From Treponema sp. (GTDB taxonomy: Bacteria; Spirochaetota; Spirochaetia; Treponematales; Breznakiellaceae): a DNA stretch of 9,905 bases. A program made the position numbers and the translations under genes. Below, piece by piece: positions 1 to 7,707 of the stretch. Below the pieces are notes generated by a model. That model ran no database searches. It saw only the letters and a program-made list of their open reading frames with translations, and was not told where the DNA came from. The stretch is from contig JAIRLQ010000283.1 in assembly GCA_031259345.1 (NCBI GenBank), positions 1 to 9,905 on the forward strand. Direction: 5' to 3'. Each line of letters opens with the position of its first letter. Position 1 is the first letter of the stretch.

Positions 1-1224
1 AACATCATCAACGAGCCTACTGCCGCGGCCCTGAATTACTGCGCCAGAGAATTCAAGGAAAACAAGACCATCATGGTGTACGACCTGGGGGGCGGCACCT
101 TCGATGTTACCATACTCAAAATGAGTACCGACGATTCCGGCGCGGCGAGCATTGACATCATCAAAACCGATGGCAATGACCGGCTGGGCGGAAAGGACTG
201 GGATGACCGCTTGTTTGATCATTTGCTGCGGAAATATAGCGAAGAAAATGGAACTACCCCCGACAGCGCCAATGTGGGCCTGCGGCAGGCAATACGGAGC
301 AGGGTTGAGGAAACCAAAATGAAACTTTCCAGCCTGGAATCCACAAAAGTTACCATTAATTATGAAGGGGATAATACCAAGATTGAGGTAACCCGGGCCG
401 AATTGAACGACATGACAAAAGACCTCCTGGACAAGACCCTGGGTTTTATCGACAGTATCCTTGGAAAAGCCGGAATGACGGAAAACGATATAGATATCGT
501 ACTTCTTGTAGGGGGCGCTACCAGGATGCCTATGGTATTTGACGCTGTTTCCGCACGCTTCCCCAATAAAGTTCGCCGTGAAGATCCGGACCTGGCGGTT
601 GCCAAGGGCGCGGCTCTCTATGCAGCCATGACGATCTATGATCAATATATAGCTTCAGGCGGCGAAACAGGCGGGACGCCTGGAGGCGAGGCTCCAAAAG
701 CGCCCATGTCCGCCGGATTAAAACCCATCGTGGTAAAAGACAATGCGGCCCGCTCCTTTGGACCGGGTGTCATGACCGGCGAAAGCGATGACAGCTACCG
801 GGTCGATAACCTGATCTTCCTGGGTGATAATTCCCCGGCGGAGAAATCGGAAACTTACTATACGCGGGAAAACAACCAGCCTCTGGTAGAATTCCGGGTT
901 TATGAAAACGTGTCGGAAGACAGGTCCAACCGTCTCCTTATTCCCTGTGAAGACGCACGGGGGAACGAACAGTATACGGACCCTGCCCTGATGATGAAAA
1001 ACATCGGCAAACTGGAGCTTACCCTGCCGCCCAATACGCCAAAGAACTCGCCCATCGAAGTAACCTTTATTCTTGATTCTGCGGGTCTCCATGTAAAGGC
1101 GGTGAATCCCCAGACCGGTGATTCGATAGAAGCAACTCTCATTTCCGAACACACCTTAACGGAAGAGGAACTTCAGGAGGCAAAGACCGCTTTGGCCCAG
1201 ATTAAAACATCCAGCGAAGCCTGA
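1..1224 (+). CDS. Hsp70/DnaK-like chaperone, short form without lid (5' end missing)
   Basis: ATP-dependent Hsp70-family chaperone, presumably cytoplasmic. The frame is open from base 1, so the gene starts upstream; the first ATG seen, at 73, is internal because Hsp70 sequence (INEPTAAAL, fragment residues 4-12) precedes it. Alignment by eye with the next gene suggests about 142 residues are missing, giving a full length near 550, short like HscC-type Hsp70s rather than DnaK (about 640). Visible: the second phosphate motif VYDLGGGTFDV (26-36) and the adenosine motif LVGGATRMP (about 169-177), both intact, so ATP binding is likely. A Gly/Pro-rich linker (about 219-235) leads to a substrate-binding beta domain (about 240-385, with IEVTF and GLHVKAVNPQTG strands like DnaK). 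The usual DVTPLSLG linker is replaced by a divergent VVKDNAARSFG. The protein ends after one short acidic helix; the helical lid is absent. Ends 5 bases before the next Hsp70 gene. Confidence 0.93.
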   Translation, partial: NIINEPTAAALNYCAREFKENKTIMVYDLGGGTFDVTILKMSTDDSGAASIDIIKTDGNDRLGGKDWDDRLFDHLLRKYSEENGTTPDSANVGLRQAIRSRVEETKMKLSSLESTKVTINYEGDNTKIEVTRAELNDMTKDLLDKTLGFIDSILGKAGMTENDIDIVLLVGGATRMPMVFDAVSARFPNKVRREDPDLAVAKGAALYAAMTIYDQYIASGGETGGTPGGEAPKAPMSAGLKPIVVKDNAARSFGPGVMTGESDDSYRVDNLIFLGDNSPAEKSETYYTRENNQPLVEFRVYENVSEDRSNRLLIPCEDARGNEQYTDPALMMKNIGKLELTLPPNTPKNSPIEVTFILDSAGLHVKAVNPQTGDSIEATLISEHTLTEEELQEAKTALAQIKTSSEA

Positions 1225-1229
1225 CATAT

Positions 1230-3401
1230 ATGCTTGCGGGGATAGATTTAGGTACGACCTTCTCGGCTGTGGCAGCGATTGACGGCAAAGCCGGTTTGCC
1301 GAAGATCATCCCCAACCGGGAAGGAAGCAACATTACCCCGTCGGTTATACAGTTTACCGATGAGGGGCCTGTTTTCGGTTCCGAAGCCAAAGACGCCTTT
1401 GATGCCGGGGAAACCAACTGTGTTTCAACTTTTAAGCGCAGCATGGGGGAGGATAAACCCTATTGTTCCATAAACGGCAAAGATTACACGGCCGAAGATC
1501 TGTCCGCCCTTCTGCTCAAACGTCTCAAGGAGGACGCCGAGGCCGCCGCCGGAGAATCGATAGAAGAGGCGGTTATAACGGTGCCGGCTTACTTCTATTC
1601 TAAAGAACGGGAAGCAACCATAAGTGCGGCGCGGCGGGCAGGGCTTAAAGTGCGGAAGATCATCAACGAGCCCACTGCAGCCGCCATCGCTTACGGACTT
1701 AACCACTGGAGAACCAACGCCCGCATACTGGTGTACGATCTGGGGGGCGGTACTTTTGACGTTACCCTGGTAGAAATGAAAAATGAAAGCGAGCTTAATA
1801 CCATAAGTACCGAAGGCGATCATTACCTTGGGGGCCAGGACTGGGACAAAAGACTCGGGACTTTTTTGGTTCAGCGCATCAGGGAAGAAACAGGCGAAGA
1901 CCCGGGGAAAAACCAGAATACCCTTATCCAGATCACCAGGCTGGCGGAAAACTGTAAAAAGCAGCTTTCCCAGAAACAGGAAGCCAAAGTTCCCGTAAGC
2001 CTGCCTAATTTTGGACATTACATCATCGAGGTAAAACGGGAGGAATTTAATTCCCTTACCGCAGACCTTCTGGACAAGACAGGAGTCCTTTGTGAAGCGG
2101 TTCTTCGCCAGGCGGGGGTGAGGTGGACGGATATTACCGACATACTCCTTGTGGGCGGTTCAACCCGTATGCCCCAGGTTCCCGAATATCTCTTTAAGCT
2201 CTCGGGGAAAAAACCCATTTCCCACGTAAACCCGGATGAGGCGGTAGCCCTGGGGGCCGCGGTGCAGACAACCCTGAAGGACCCGGTCTATACAACCCTG
2301 GATAAACCTGATCTGGAAAAAGCAAAGGGAAGATCCGGTTTAAATTTAAGCGCCCCTGCCGGTCAGGAAAAAAAGATAAGCAATCTGATGGGCATCAGGG
2401 TAAGCGATGTAACGCCCCACGCCCTGGGGATTATTGCGGTCAGCGAAAAAGGCGACGCCTATATCAACGAGACCATAATCCCGGCGAATTATCCCATACC
2501 GGTCAAGTCGGCGAGGGCCTTTAGGTTTTACACCGGATCAAGCGGGGATAACGAACTTGAGGTCTACGTTCTCCAGGGGGATAAAAGACCCCTGGAATGT
2601 AAAATACCCTGTAAGTATGTTGTCTCCGGCATACGCCGCGGGAAAGGCGGGAAAACCACCCTGCGGATACAGTACAGTTACAACGGAAACGGCGTGATCA
2701 ACGTACAAGCCCGCCAGGAAGATGACGCCGTTGACCTCCCCATACGGAAAGAACCTGTTCCCGATGATATGTCAAAATACGGACTGCCCCCGGAGCAGAA
2801 AGAATTCATGGCCGAAAAAACATCTGTTTTTCTGGCGCTTGATGTTTCCGGAAGTATGTCCGGGAAGCCGTTAATATCCGCCAAGGACGCCATGTGTTCC
2901 TTTGTGGAACAAATGGATATGTCCGTTACCAGGATCGGAATTATCGCCGTATCGGACCAATCCCGGGTTGTTTTATCCCTCTGTTCCGACGCCCGGCGCT
3001 GCTGTAAAGCCATCAGGGATATTGAGTGTGGAGAAACTGGATTTGGGAATTCTGCCGACCCCTTTGACGACATCCTGAAGGAACTTGGGCATGAAGAGGG
3101 CAGGCGTTTCGCCATAGTTCTGGCCGATGGGGTCTGGTCGCACCAGACCAGGGCGGTCAGGGCTGCGAAAGCCTGCCATAAAGCGGAGATAGAAACCGCC
3201 GCTATAGGTTTTGGCGATGCGGACAAACAATTCCTTCGGGACATTTCTTCTTCAGACGCAAATGCCCTCAAGGTGTCCCAGTCTGAGCTTTCCAAAACCT
3301 TTGGAAAAATTGCACAGACCATGGGAAGTTCTAACAGCGGCAAATTCGGTAAAAAGACAGACGAAATAAACGCCGAAACCTGGGAAACACCGGAGCTGTA
3401 A
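1230..3401 (+). CDS. Hsp70-VWA fusion protein
   Basis: 723 residues. Residues 1-380 are a complete Hsp70 ATPase domain: phosphate-1 GIDLGTTFS (4-12), the TFKR segment with K69 matching the catalytic DnaK K70, INEPTAAAIAYG (145-156), phosphate-2 VYDLGGGTFDV (168-178) and LLVGGSTRMP (306-315). A segment of about 20 residues found in DnaK after the FKR motif is absent, as in short HscC-like members. The interdomain linker is recognisable (DVTPHALGI, 393-401), followed by a substrate-binding beta domain (to about 507). In place of the alpha-helical lid there is a VWA domain (about 530-690) with a full metal-ion-dependent adhesion site: D538-V-S-G-S542, T603 and D633. It should therefore bind ATP, client peptide and, through Mg, another protein. 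The ATG at 1230 is fixed by the Hsp70 N-terminus; no good Shine-Dalgarno precedes it, so translation is probably coupled to the gene 5 bases upstream. C-terminal 35 residues are polar and probably disordered. Confidence 0.96.
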   Translation: MLAGIDLGTTFSAVAAIDGKAGLPKIIPNREGSNITPSVIQFTDEGPVFGSEAKDAFDAGETNCVSTFKRSMGEDKPYCSINGKDYTAEDLSALLLKRLKEDAEAAAGESIEEAVITVPAYFYSKEREATISAARRAGLKVRKIINEPTAAAIAYGLNHWRTNARILVYDLGGGTFDVTLVEMKNESELNTISTEGDHYLGGQDWDKRLGTFLVQRIREETGEDPGKNQNTLIQITRLAENCKKQLSQKQEAKVPVSLPNFGHYIIEVKREEFNSLTADLLDKTGVLCEAVLRQAGVRWTDITDILLVGGSTRMPQVPEYLFKLSGKKPISHVNPDEAVALGAAVQTTLKDPVYTTLDKPDLEKAKGRSGLNLSAPAGQEKKISNLMGIRVSDVTPHALGIIAVSEKGDAYINETIIPANYPIPVKSARAFRFYTGSSGDNELEVYVLQGDKRPLECKIPCKYVVSGIRRGKGGKTTLRIQYSYNGNGVINVQARQEDDAVDLPIRKEPVPDDMSKYGLPPEQKEFMAEKTSVFLALDVSGSMSGKPLISAKDAMCSFVEQMDMSVTRIGIIAVSDQSRVVLSLCSDARRCCKAIRDIECGETGFGNSADPFDDILKELGHEEGRRFAIVLADGVWSHQTRAVRAAKACHKAEIETAAIGFGDADKQFLRDISSSDANALKVSQSELSKTFGKIAQTMGSSNSGKFGKKTDEINAETWETPEL
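3392..3395 (+). promoter_or_regulatory. Shine-Dalgarno site for the zinc-ribbon/FN3 gene
   Basis: GGAG lies 7 bases before the ATG at 3403 and inside the last codons of the Hsp70-VWA gene, whose TAA ends one base before that ATG. It supports this start and translational coupling. Confidence 0.6.
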
Positions 3402-3402
3402 C

Positions 3403-6400
3403 ATGTCTCAATTCAATATATTTGATCTTGTTCCCGCCCTTTCCTTTGATCCCCCTGACGGCAGGAGAAAAGCAGAACAAAAAATAAAAGACCGTATTAA
3501 AGAAATAGAGGTACTGCTACGGAGCGAAACCGATTCCGGCAAAAGGAAAATACTGGAAGAGGAAAAGTCCGCCCTTGATGACCTGGTTAATGGATCCGCA
3601 TTGACCGACGAAAGGTTGAAAAAAGATGCCGGGGAAACCAGGAAAAAAATGGTTGCTTCCCTTGAAGCAATGATTGCCGTACTAGCGATGAGCGGCAAGC
3701 CTAAAGAGATAACAAAAGGACAAATTATAGCATACAAAAAACAAACACGCCTTGATAAAGAGTCCATCGAAAAAACTTTTAAGGCCCAGGGCTTTACCAT
3801 TATTGAAACCAATAAAGGAAAACTTCCGCCCCTTATCTCTGATCAGGATATACACCTTATAGATGATAGTATCAATATCATCAAAAATCATAACAGTAAT
3901 AATATTCCGGTTGACCTTAAAATTTTTGAATTTGAAAGAGAAAAAATTGAAGATTTGTTCTGGTTAATCGCTTTTATCAATAAAGATATTTCCGGCGGAA
4001 AATCCTATTCCTCCAAAAGCAGGGAAGAGCTCTACAGAATAGTATCTGATAATAAAAACAAGTTTTCAAAACCCGCGAATCCCTTTGATCACGCGCTGTT
4101 GGATCTTTGTACCATTGGATCTACCAAAATCTTTGACAGCGACGGCCACTTAAGGGCTTACAGGAACTCTCTGCGTTATAAGCAGCTTGGTGAGACATTT
4201 AAAATTATTGCTATGGCCCCGGAATCCGCCCGCAGAACCGCTGCTTTGGCAGAACCGTTGATAGAACAAATACAGAAGCATTCTTTCGATTACGAAGAAT
4301 CTCTTGCCATTTATAATAAAGTGGCGGGCCTGCAAAATGATCCCTATGAACCGGAACAGATAAACTTTACCGTGAAATGCGGAACCTGCGGAAATACGCA
4401 AAAATTCAGCAGCCTTGGGGAGGCGAAAAAAGCGAAATGTTCCGCCTGCGGCGCATATTTTTACCGGCCCTGTCCCAAATGCGGGGAGGCCGTACCTTCT
4501 TCCGCCGAATACTGCCCCCGGGAAAGCTGCGGCTTTTTTATCGCCGGTATCAAAAATTTTTCCCAATATTATGACGAAGCCGTTGGAGCATTGAGCCGGT
4601 TTGATATCGATGAGGCGCAGAAATACTTTGCCAAAGCGGAATCTGCCAATCCCAATGAACCGAGGCTGGCGGACCTGGAACGGAAAATCAAACAGGCCGC
4701 CGCTGAATACGAAAGGCCCCTGAAAGAAATACAGGGCTTGATAGACAAAAAAGAATTGCGGGCCGCCCAGTCAAAAATAGCGGATTTGCATATTAAACAA
4801 CCCAAGCTGAATCTTGCTTCTTTTGAGAATCAGGTAAAGCCAAAGCTCGCGGAAGCAGACCGGCTTTTTGCTTCGGCCGCTTCCATGACCCCTGTGGAAA
4901 AGGCCAAGGTCTGCCTCAAGATTCTCATGCTTTGCGAGGACTACACCCAGGCGGCGGCTGTTCTTAAGACCATGCCTCCCGCTCCCTGTACCGGCCTGGA
5001 AATAAAACCCGATGCGGCGTCAGGGACCTGCGCTGTTTCCTGGCTTCCGTCTCCTGACGAAGGGGTAACGTACACTCTGGTGCGGAAGCTGAAGAGCATT
5101 CCGGAAAACATAAATGACGGGACGCCGCTTTTCAATGAAAAGCCCTTTCTTGATTATCAGGATAGGGATATTGAACCCGGTGTTTCTTATGGCTATGCGG
5201 TTTTTGCGAAGCGCTACGGAACGGTGTCAAAGGCCGTGGGAGGCAAAACGGTTCTCTACAGCGAGATTTCCGCCCTGAACTACGAAACGGGAGAAAATTT
5301 CTGTGCCCTCACCTGGGTACTCCCAAAAAACAGCATCGGCGTAAGGATCACCCGCAGGGACGGCGGCCCGCCGGCCGCAGGTGATACGTCCGCAAAGGTG
5401 ATTGCCGAAAACACCCAGCGCAATTTTAGGGATACCAATCTTGTGCCGGGCTCCCGTTACGGGTACCGTCTTGAATCCCTTTATCACGGTGATTCCGGAA
5501 TTGTTAAAAGCGCCGGCATAACTTGTTCCGTTCTCCCCAAACGGAAACCCCTGGCGGTAAAAATCTCCTCGACCCAGGATGGTGACAGTGTCCGGATTTC
5601 ATGGCAGCCCGTACAGGATGGTTTTGATCTGATCTTCGTCAGCCTGAACCCCGATGCGGTAGTTCAGGAGGGAGATGTTTACACAGACGACGGCATATGG
5701 ACCCTCGGAAAAATACTGGCCTCCGAACGGTCTGACAGGGGTTCGGCGTTTATTTCCGTCAAACAGGGAACATACTTTGAGGCCGTTTGTTTTGTAGCTT
5801 TTTCAAACAGCGGCATAGCCAGCAATACAATTTCCGTAAACACCTTTACGCCCTGCGAGTTGAGCGGAAAGCCGGTGCTGCACAATTCGGATCTTTGTCT
5901 CTCCCTTAAAACCCCGCTGCCCCTGGGGGTAAAAAACATTTATTATATTGTACGGAAAAAACTAAGGGAAAGCGATCCGCCGCCTTGGGCCGGTCCTGCG
6001 GATGTGCCTCAGATGACCGTAATTTCGGCCGAGGGGTACCTTAGAAACAATGAAATTGTCATACGGGGGATTACCGAAGAGGGAGATTATTATATAACCC
6101 TCTTGACGGGCTATCATGCCGGGGGTAGAATCGTTTATGCTGATCCTGTTAGAAAACGGTTCAGCAACCACGTTCCGGGAAAAATCAATTTCGGCGTCAT
6201 GCGAACCGGTTTATTATCCTTTTTGTCGCCTACACCATTCAAGGGGGGCGGCGCACTCGGGCGCGTCAGATTCGAACTGATTGTGGAATTCACGGCCTCC
6301 GAATCGGTTACGGAATTGCCCGCAATGGCGCTCTGTTACAGTAGAATAGGCGGCATGATCAATTCAGCACATGATAGAGATGCCGTAAACGTATACAAGA

Positions 6401-6573
6401 TTCCCAAAGAACAGTGCCGTCCGGGAGAAAGGATAACCAGGAGCTTTCCATTGAACAGCACAGTCATTGAAAGAATGCCCGCAGGCCGTACCTTTAGTTT
6501 GTTCGTTATAGATGAAGACAGCACCGGCGATTACCGCATCGGCTTTACCGGTAAATTCAGCGGAACGCTGTGA
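3403..6573 (+). CDS. Large protein: helical N-terminus, double zinc ribbon, TPR-like helices, tandem FN3-like domains
   Basis: 1056 residues, no signal peptide or membrane segment seen, so cytoplasmic. Residues 1-100 are charged and helical; the start (NIFDLVPALSF) and following helices recall a J-domain-like fold, but the HPD tripeptide needed to stimulate Hsp70 is missing, so this is only a suggestion. Residues 100-135 form a small helical module, followed by an unrecognised helical stretch to about 320. Two zinc ribbons follow: C326/C329 with C346/C349, and C357/C360 with C371/C376. Residues 385-525 contain TPR-like helices (DIDEAQKYFAKAESANP). From about 527 come beta-rich repeats of fibronectin-III character (about 527-616, 617-712, 713-815, probably a fourth at 817-920), with FN3-like SWLPS, LTWVLP and ISWQP strands and PGxxYGY turns, then an unassigned beta domain (921-1056). 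No catalytic motif seen; best read as a scaffold or recognition protein for the flanking Hsp70s and GTPase. Function unknown. Confidence 0.92.
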   Translation: MSQFNIFDLVPALSFDPPDGRRKAEQKIKDRIKEIEVLLRSETDSGKRKILEEEKSALDDLVNGSALTDERLKKDAGETRKKMVASLEAMIAVLAMSGKPKEITKGQIIAYKKQTRLDKESIEKTFKAQGFTIIETNKGKLPPLISDQDIHLIDDSINIIKNHNSNNIPVDLKIFEFEREKIEDLFWLIAFINKDISGGKSYSSKSREELYRIVSDNKNKFSKPANPFDHALLDLCTIGSTKIFDSDGHLRAYRNSLRYKQLGETFKIIAMAPESARRTAALAEPLIEQIQKHSFDYEESLAIYNKVAGLQNDPYEPEQINFTVKCGTCGNTQKFSSLGEAKKAKCSACGAYFYRPCPKCGEAVPSSAEYCPRESCGFFIAGIKNFSQYYDEAVGALSRFDIDEAQKYFAKAESANPNEPRLADLERKIKQAAAEYERPLKEIQGLIDKKELRAAQSKIADLHIKQPKLNLASFENQVKPKLAEADRLFASAASMTPVEKAKVCLKILMLCEDYTQAAAVLKTMPPAPCTGLEIKPDAASGTCAVSWLPSPDEGVTYTLVRKLKSIPENINDGTPLFNEKPFLDYQDRDIEPGVSYGYAVFAKRYGTVSKAVGGKTVLYSEISALNYETGENFCALTWVLPKNSIGVRITRRDGGPPAAGDTSAKVIAENTQRNFRDTNLVPGSRYGYRLESLYHGDSGIVKSAGITCSVLPKRKPLAVKISSTQDGDSVRISWQPVQDGFDLIFVSLNPDAVVQEGDVYTDDGIWTLGKILASERSDRGSAFISVKQGTYFEAVCFVAFSNSGIASNTISVNTFTPCELSGKPVLHNSDLCLSLKTPLPLGVKNIYYIVRKKLRESDPPPWAGPADVPQMTVISAEGYLRNNEIVIRGITEEGDYYITLLTGYHAGGRIVYADPVRKRFSNHVPGKINFGVMRTGLLSFLSPTPFKGGGALGRVRFELIVEFTASESVTELPAMALCYSRIGGMINSAHDRDAVNVYKIPKEQCRPGERITRSFPLNSTVIERMPAGRTFSLFVIDEDSTGDYRIGFTGKFSGTL

Positions 6574-6577
6574 TTAT

Positions 6578-6584
6578 AGAGGTG
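6578..6584 (+). promoter_or_regulatory. Shine-Dalgarno site for the GTPase gene
   Basis: AGAGGTG lies 5 bases before the ATG at 6590 and 8 before a second ATG at 6593. It decides against the longer reading from an ATG at 6512, which would overlap the previous gene and add 26 residues without any zinc-ribbon character. Confidence 0.6.
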
Positions 6585-6589
6585 TATAC

Positions 6590-7687
6590 ATGATGGATTT
6601 TATTTGTCCCTATTGCTTTAATAAAATCAAACGGGAGTCCCTTATTTTTGAATGCCCCGATGGACACCGGAAAACGGCGACTGTTATGGAGAGGCTTTCG
6701 GGCAAGGTAAAATGCTCACAGAAGGGATGCGGAAAAGTGGCAAGCAAAATTCTGTGCCCCAATACCATGTGCAACAGCCAGATTCCCAACGATATGCTGG
6801 CAACGCCCAATCTGCTTTTCAGCATTGTGGGCGTCTCCGGTTCGGGTAAGACAAATTATATAACGGTTATGCTGGAAGAATTGAGCCGGACCGGCGGTTT
6901 AAAGCTCGCCCTGGGGTATCAGAATATAGAGACCCGGAATATACACCGAAAGAACTGCAAATTGATTTATGAGGATCACAAAAAACCGGAGGCAACGCCA
7001 AGCGGCGGGGTTCCACCGCAGATCTGGCGCATAAAAAACCTTAACCGGCAGACAAAAACCAACATCCAAACCTACACCTTTAGTATTTTTGACGGCGCCG
7101 GGGAAGATCATGAGAATCTGGATCTGAATTCATCCCAGTGCAGATATATCGCCGTTTCGGAAGCCATCATGATCGTCATTGATCCCATGATCCTGCGGAG
7201 CGTAAAAAATTCCTTGAATCCGGCTGTCTATGCAAATTCGGTCTCCTTTGTAGGTGATCCGGCGGATAAGAATTCCGGCGATGTTGTCAATAATATCTCA
7301 ACCTATATCAAAAACATAAGCGGGATAGGCGTTAACCAAAAAATAAATATTCCGGTGGCGGTTATTTTTTCCAAAATGGACGCGTTGATGGACGACTTCA
7401 GAAACCGGCCTGTCTCGAATTCAAGCCCCCACGAAAAGGAGGGCTGTTTCCTGTACAGCGACTGCCGGGCCGTTGACGCCGATATTAGAAGCTGGCTTAT
7501 TTCCAACGGAGAATCGGCGTTTATGAACGCCCTGGAAGCCAATTTTAAGGAGTTCACCTTTTTTGGTGTTTCCAGTTACGGTTCTGTCCCAAAATCGGCG
7601 GATGAACTTTATGCGGTTCACCCGCACCGGGTTTTGGACCCCATACTCTGGTTTTTCGCGAAAAAGAACTATATCGATTCCAAGTAA
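6590..7687 (+). CDS. P-loop GTPase-like protein with N-terminal zinc-binding region (DO-GTPase-like)
   Basis: 365 residues, starting at the ATG at 6590 (6593 is equally possible). Residues 1-66 carry four cysteine groups, C6/C9, C22 with H26, C42/C47 and C56/C61, enough for two small zinc-binding units. Then TPNLLFSIVGVSGSGKTNY holds the Walker A/G1 P-loop (G81-T88). A DxxG-like G3 motif is D168-G-A-G171 after a hydrophobic strand, and the guanine-specificity motif appears as S261-K-M-D264 instead of NKxD, in the strand context VAVIFSKMD. A later GVSSYG may serve as G5. The order and spacing fit the TRAFAC-class GTPases; layout and GAP1-like neighbour match what I remember of the Pfam Double-GTPase 2 family, although that name is from memory. 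It most likely acts as a GTP switch controlling the neighbouring scaffold or the downstream protein. An ATPase of similar fold cannot be excluded because G4 is non-canonical. 16 bases separate it from the previous gene. Confidence 0.88.
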   Translation: MMDFICPYCFNKIKRESLIFECPDGHRKTATVMERLSGKVKCSQKGCGKVASKILCPNTMCNSQIPNDMLATPNLLFSIVGVSGSGKTNYITVMLEELSRTGGLKLALGYQNIETRNIHRKNCKLIYEDHKKPEATPSGGVPPQIWRIKNLNRQTKTNIQTYTFSIFDGAGEDHENLDLNSSQCRYIAVSEAIMIVIDPMILRSVKNSLNPAVYANSVSFVGDPADKNSGDVVNNISTYIKNISGIGVNQKINIPVAVIFSKMDALMDDFRNRPVSNSSPHEKEGCFLYSDCRAVDADIRSWLISNGESAFMNALEANFKEFTFFGVSSYGSVPKSADELYAVHPHRVLDPILWFFAKKNYIDSK

Positions 7688-7694
7688 TTTTACC

Positions 7695-7699
7695 GGAGG
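7695..7699 (+). promoter_or_regulatory. Shine-Dalgarno site for the GAP1-like gene
   Basis: A strong GGAGG, 8 bases before the ATG at 7708, in the 20-base gap after the GTPase stop codon. It is the best ribosome binding site in the window and fixes the start of the last gene. Confidence 0.75.
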
Positions 7700-7707
7700 C
7701 AATAAAT

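Noticed and set aside
73..1224. Start of the first Hsp70 at the ATG at 73
   Set aside because: The frame is open to base 1 and upstream codons encode the conserved INEPTAAAL motif; the true start lies before the window.
1225..1229. Promoter or terminator between genes
   Set aside because: All four gaps are 1 to 20 bases, too short for an intrinsic terminator or a full promoter, and none contains a hairpin with a T-tract.
1425..2018. Long open frame on the minus strand opposite the Hsp70-VWA gene
   Set aside because: It lies wholly antisense to a gene with clear Hsp70 motifs; its translation has no recognisable domain and no ribosome site. The same applies to the other minus-strand frames, including 718-1152, 2678-3343, 4150-4566 and 9004-9441.
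6512..6589. 26-residue N-terminal extension of the GTPase from the ATG at 6512
   Set aside because: It overlaps the end of the previous gene, has no ribosome site, and a good AGAGG site precedes the ATG at 6590, directly before the zinc-binding cysteines.
6652..6849. Small + strand frame inside the GTPase gene
   Set aside because: It is a shadow of the zinc-ribbon and P-loop coding region in another frame, with no family resemblance.
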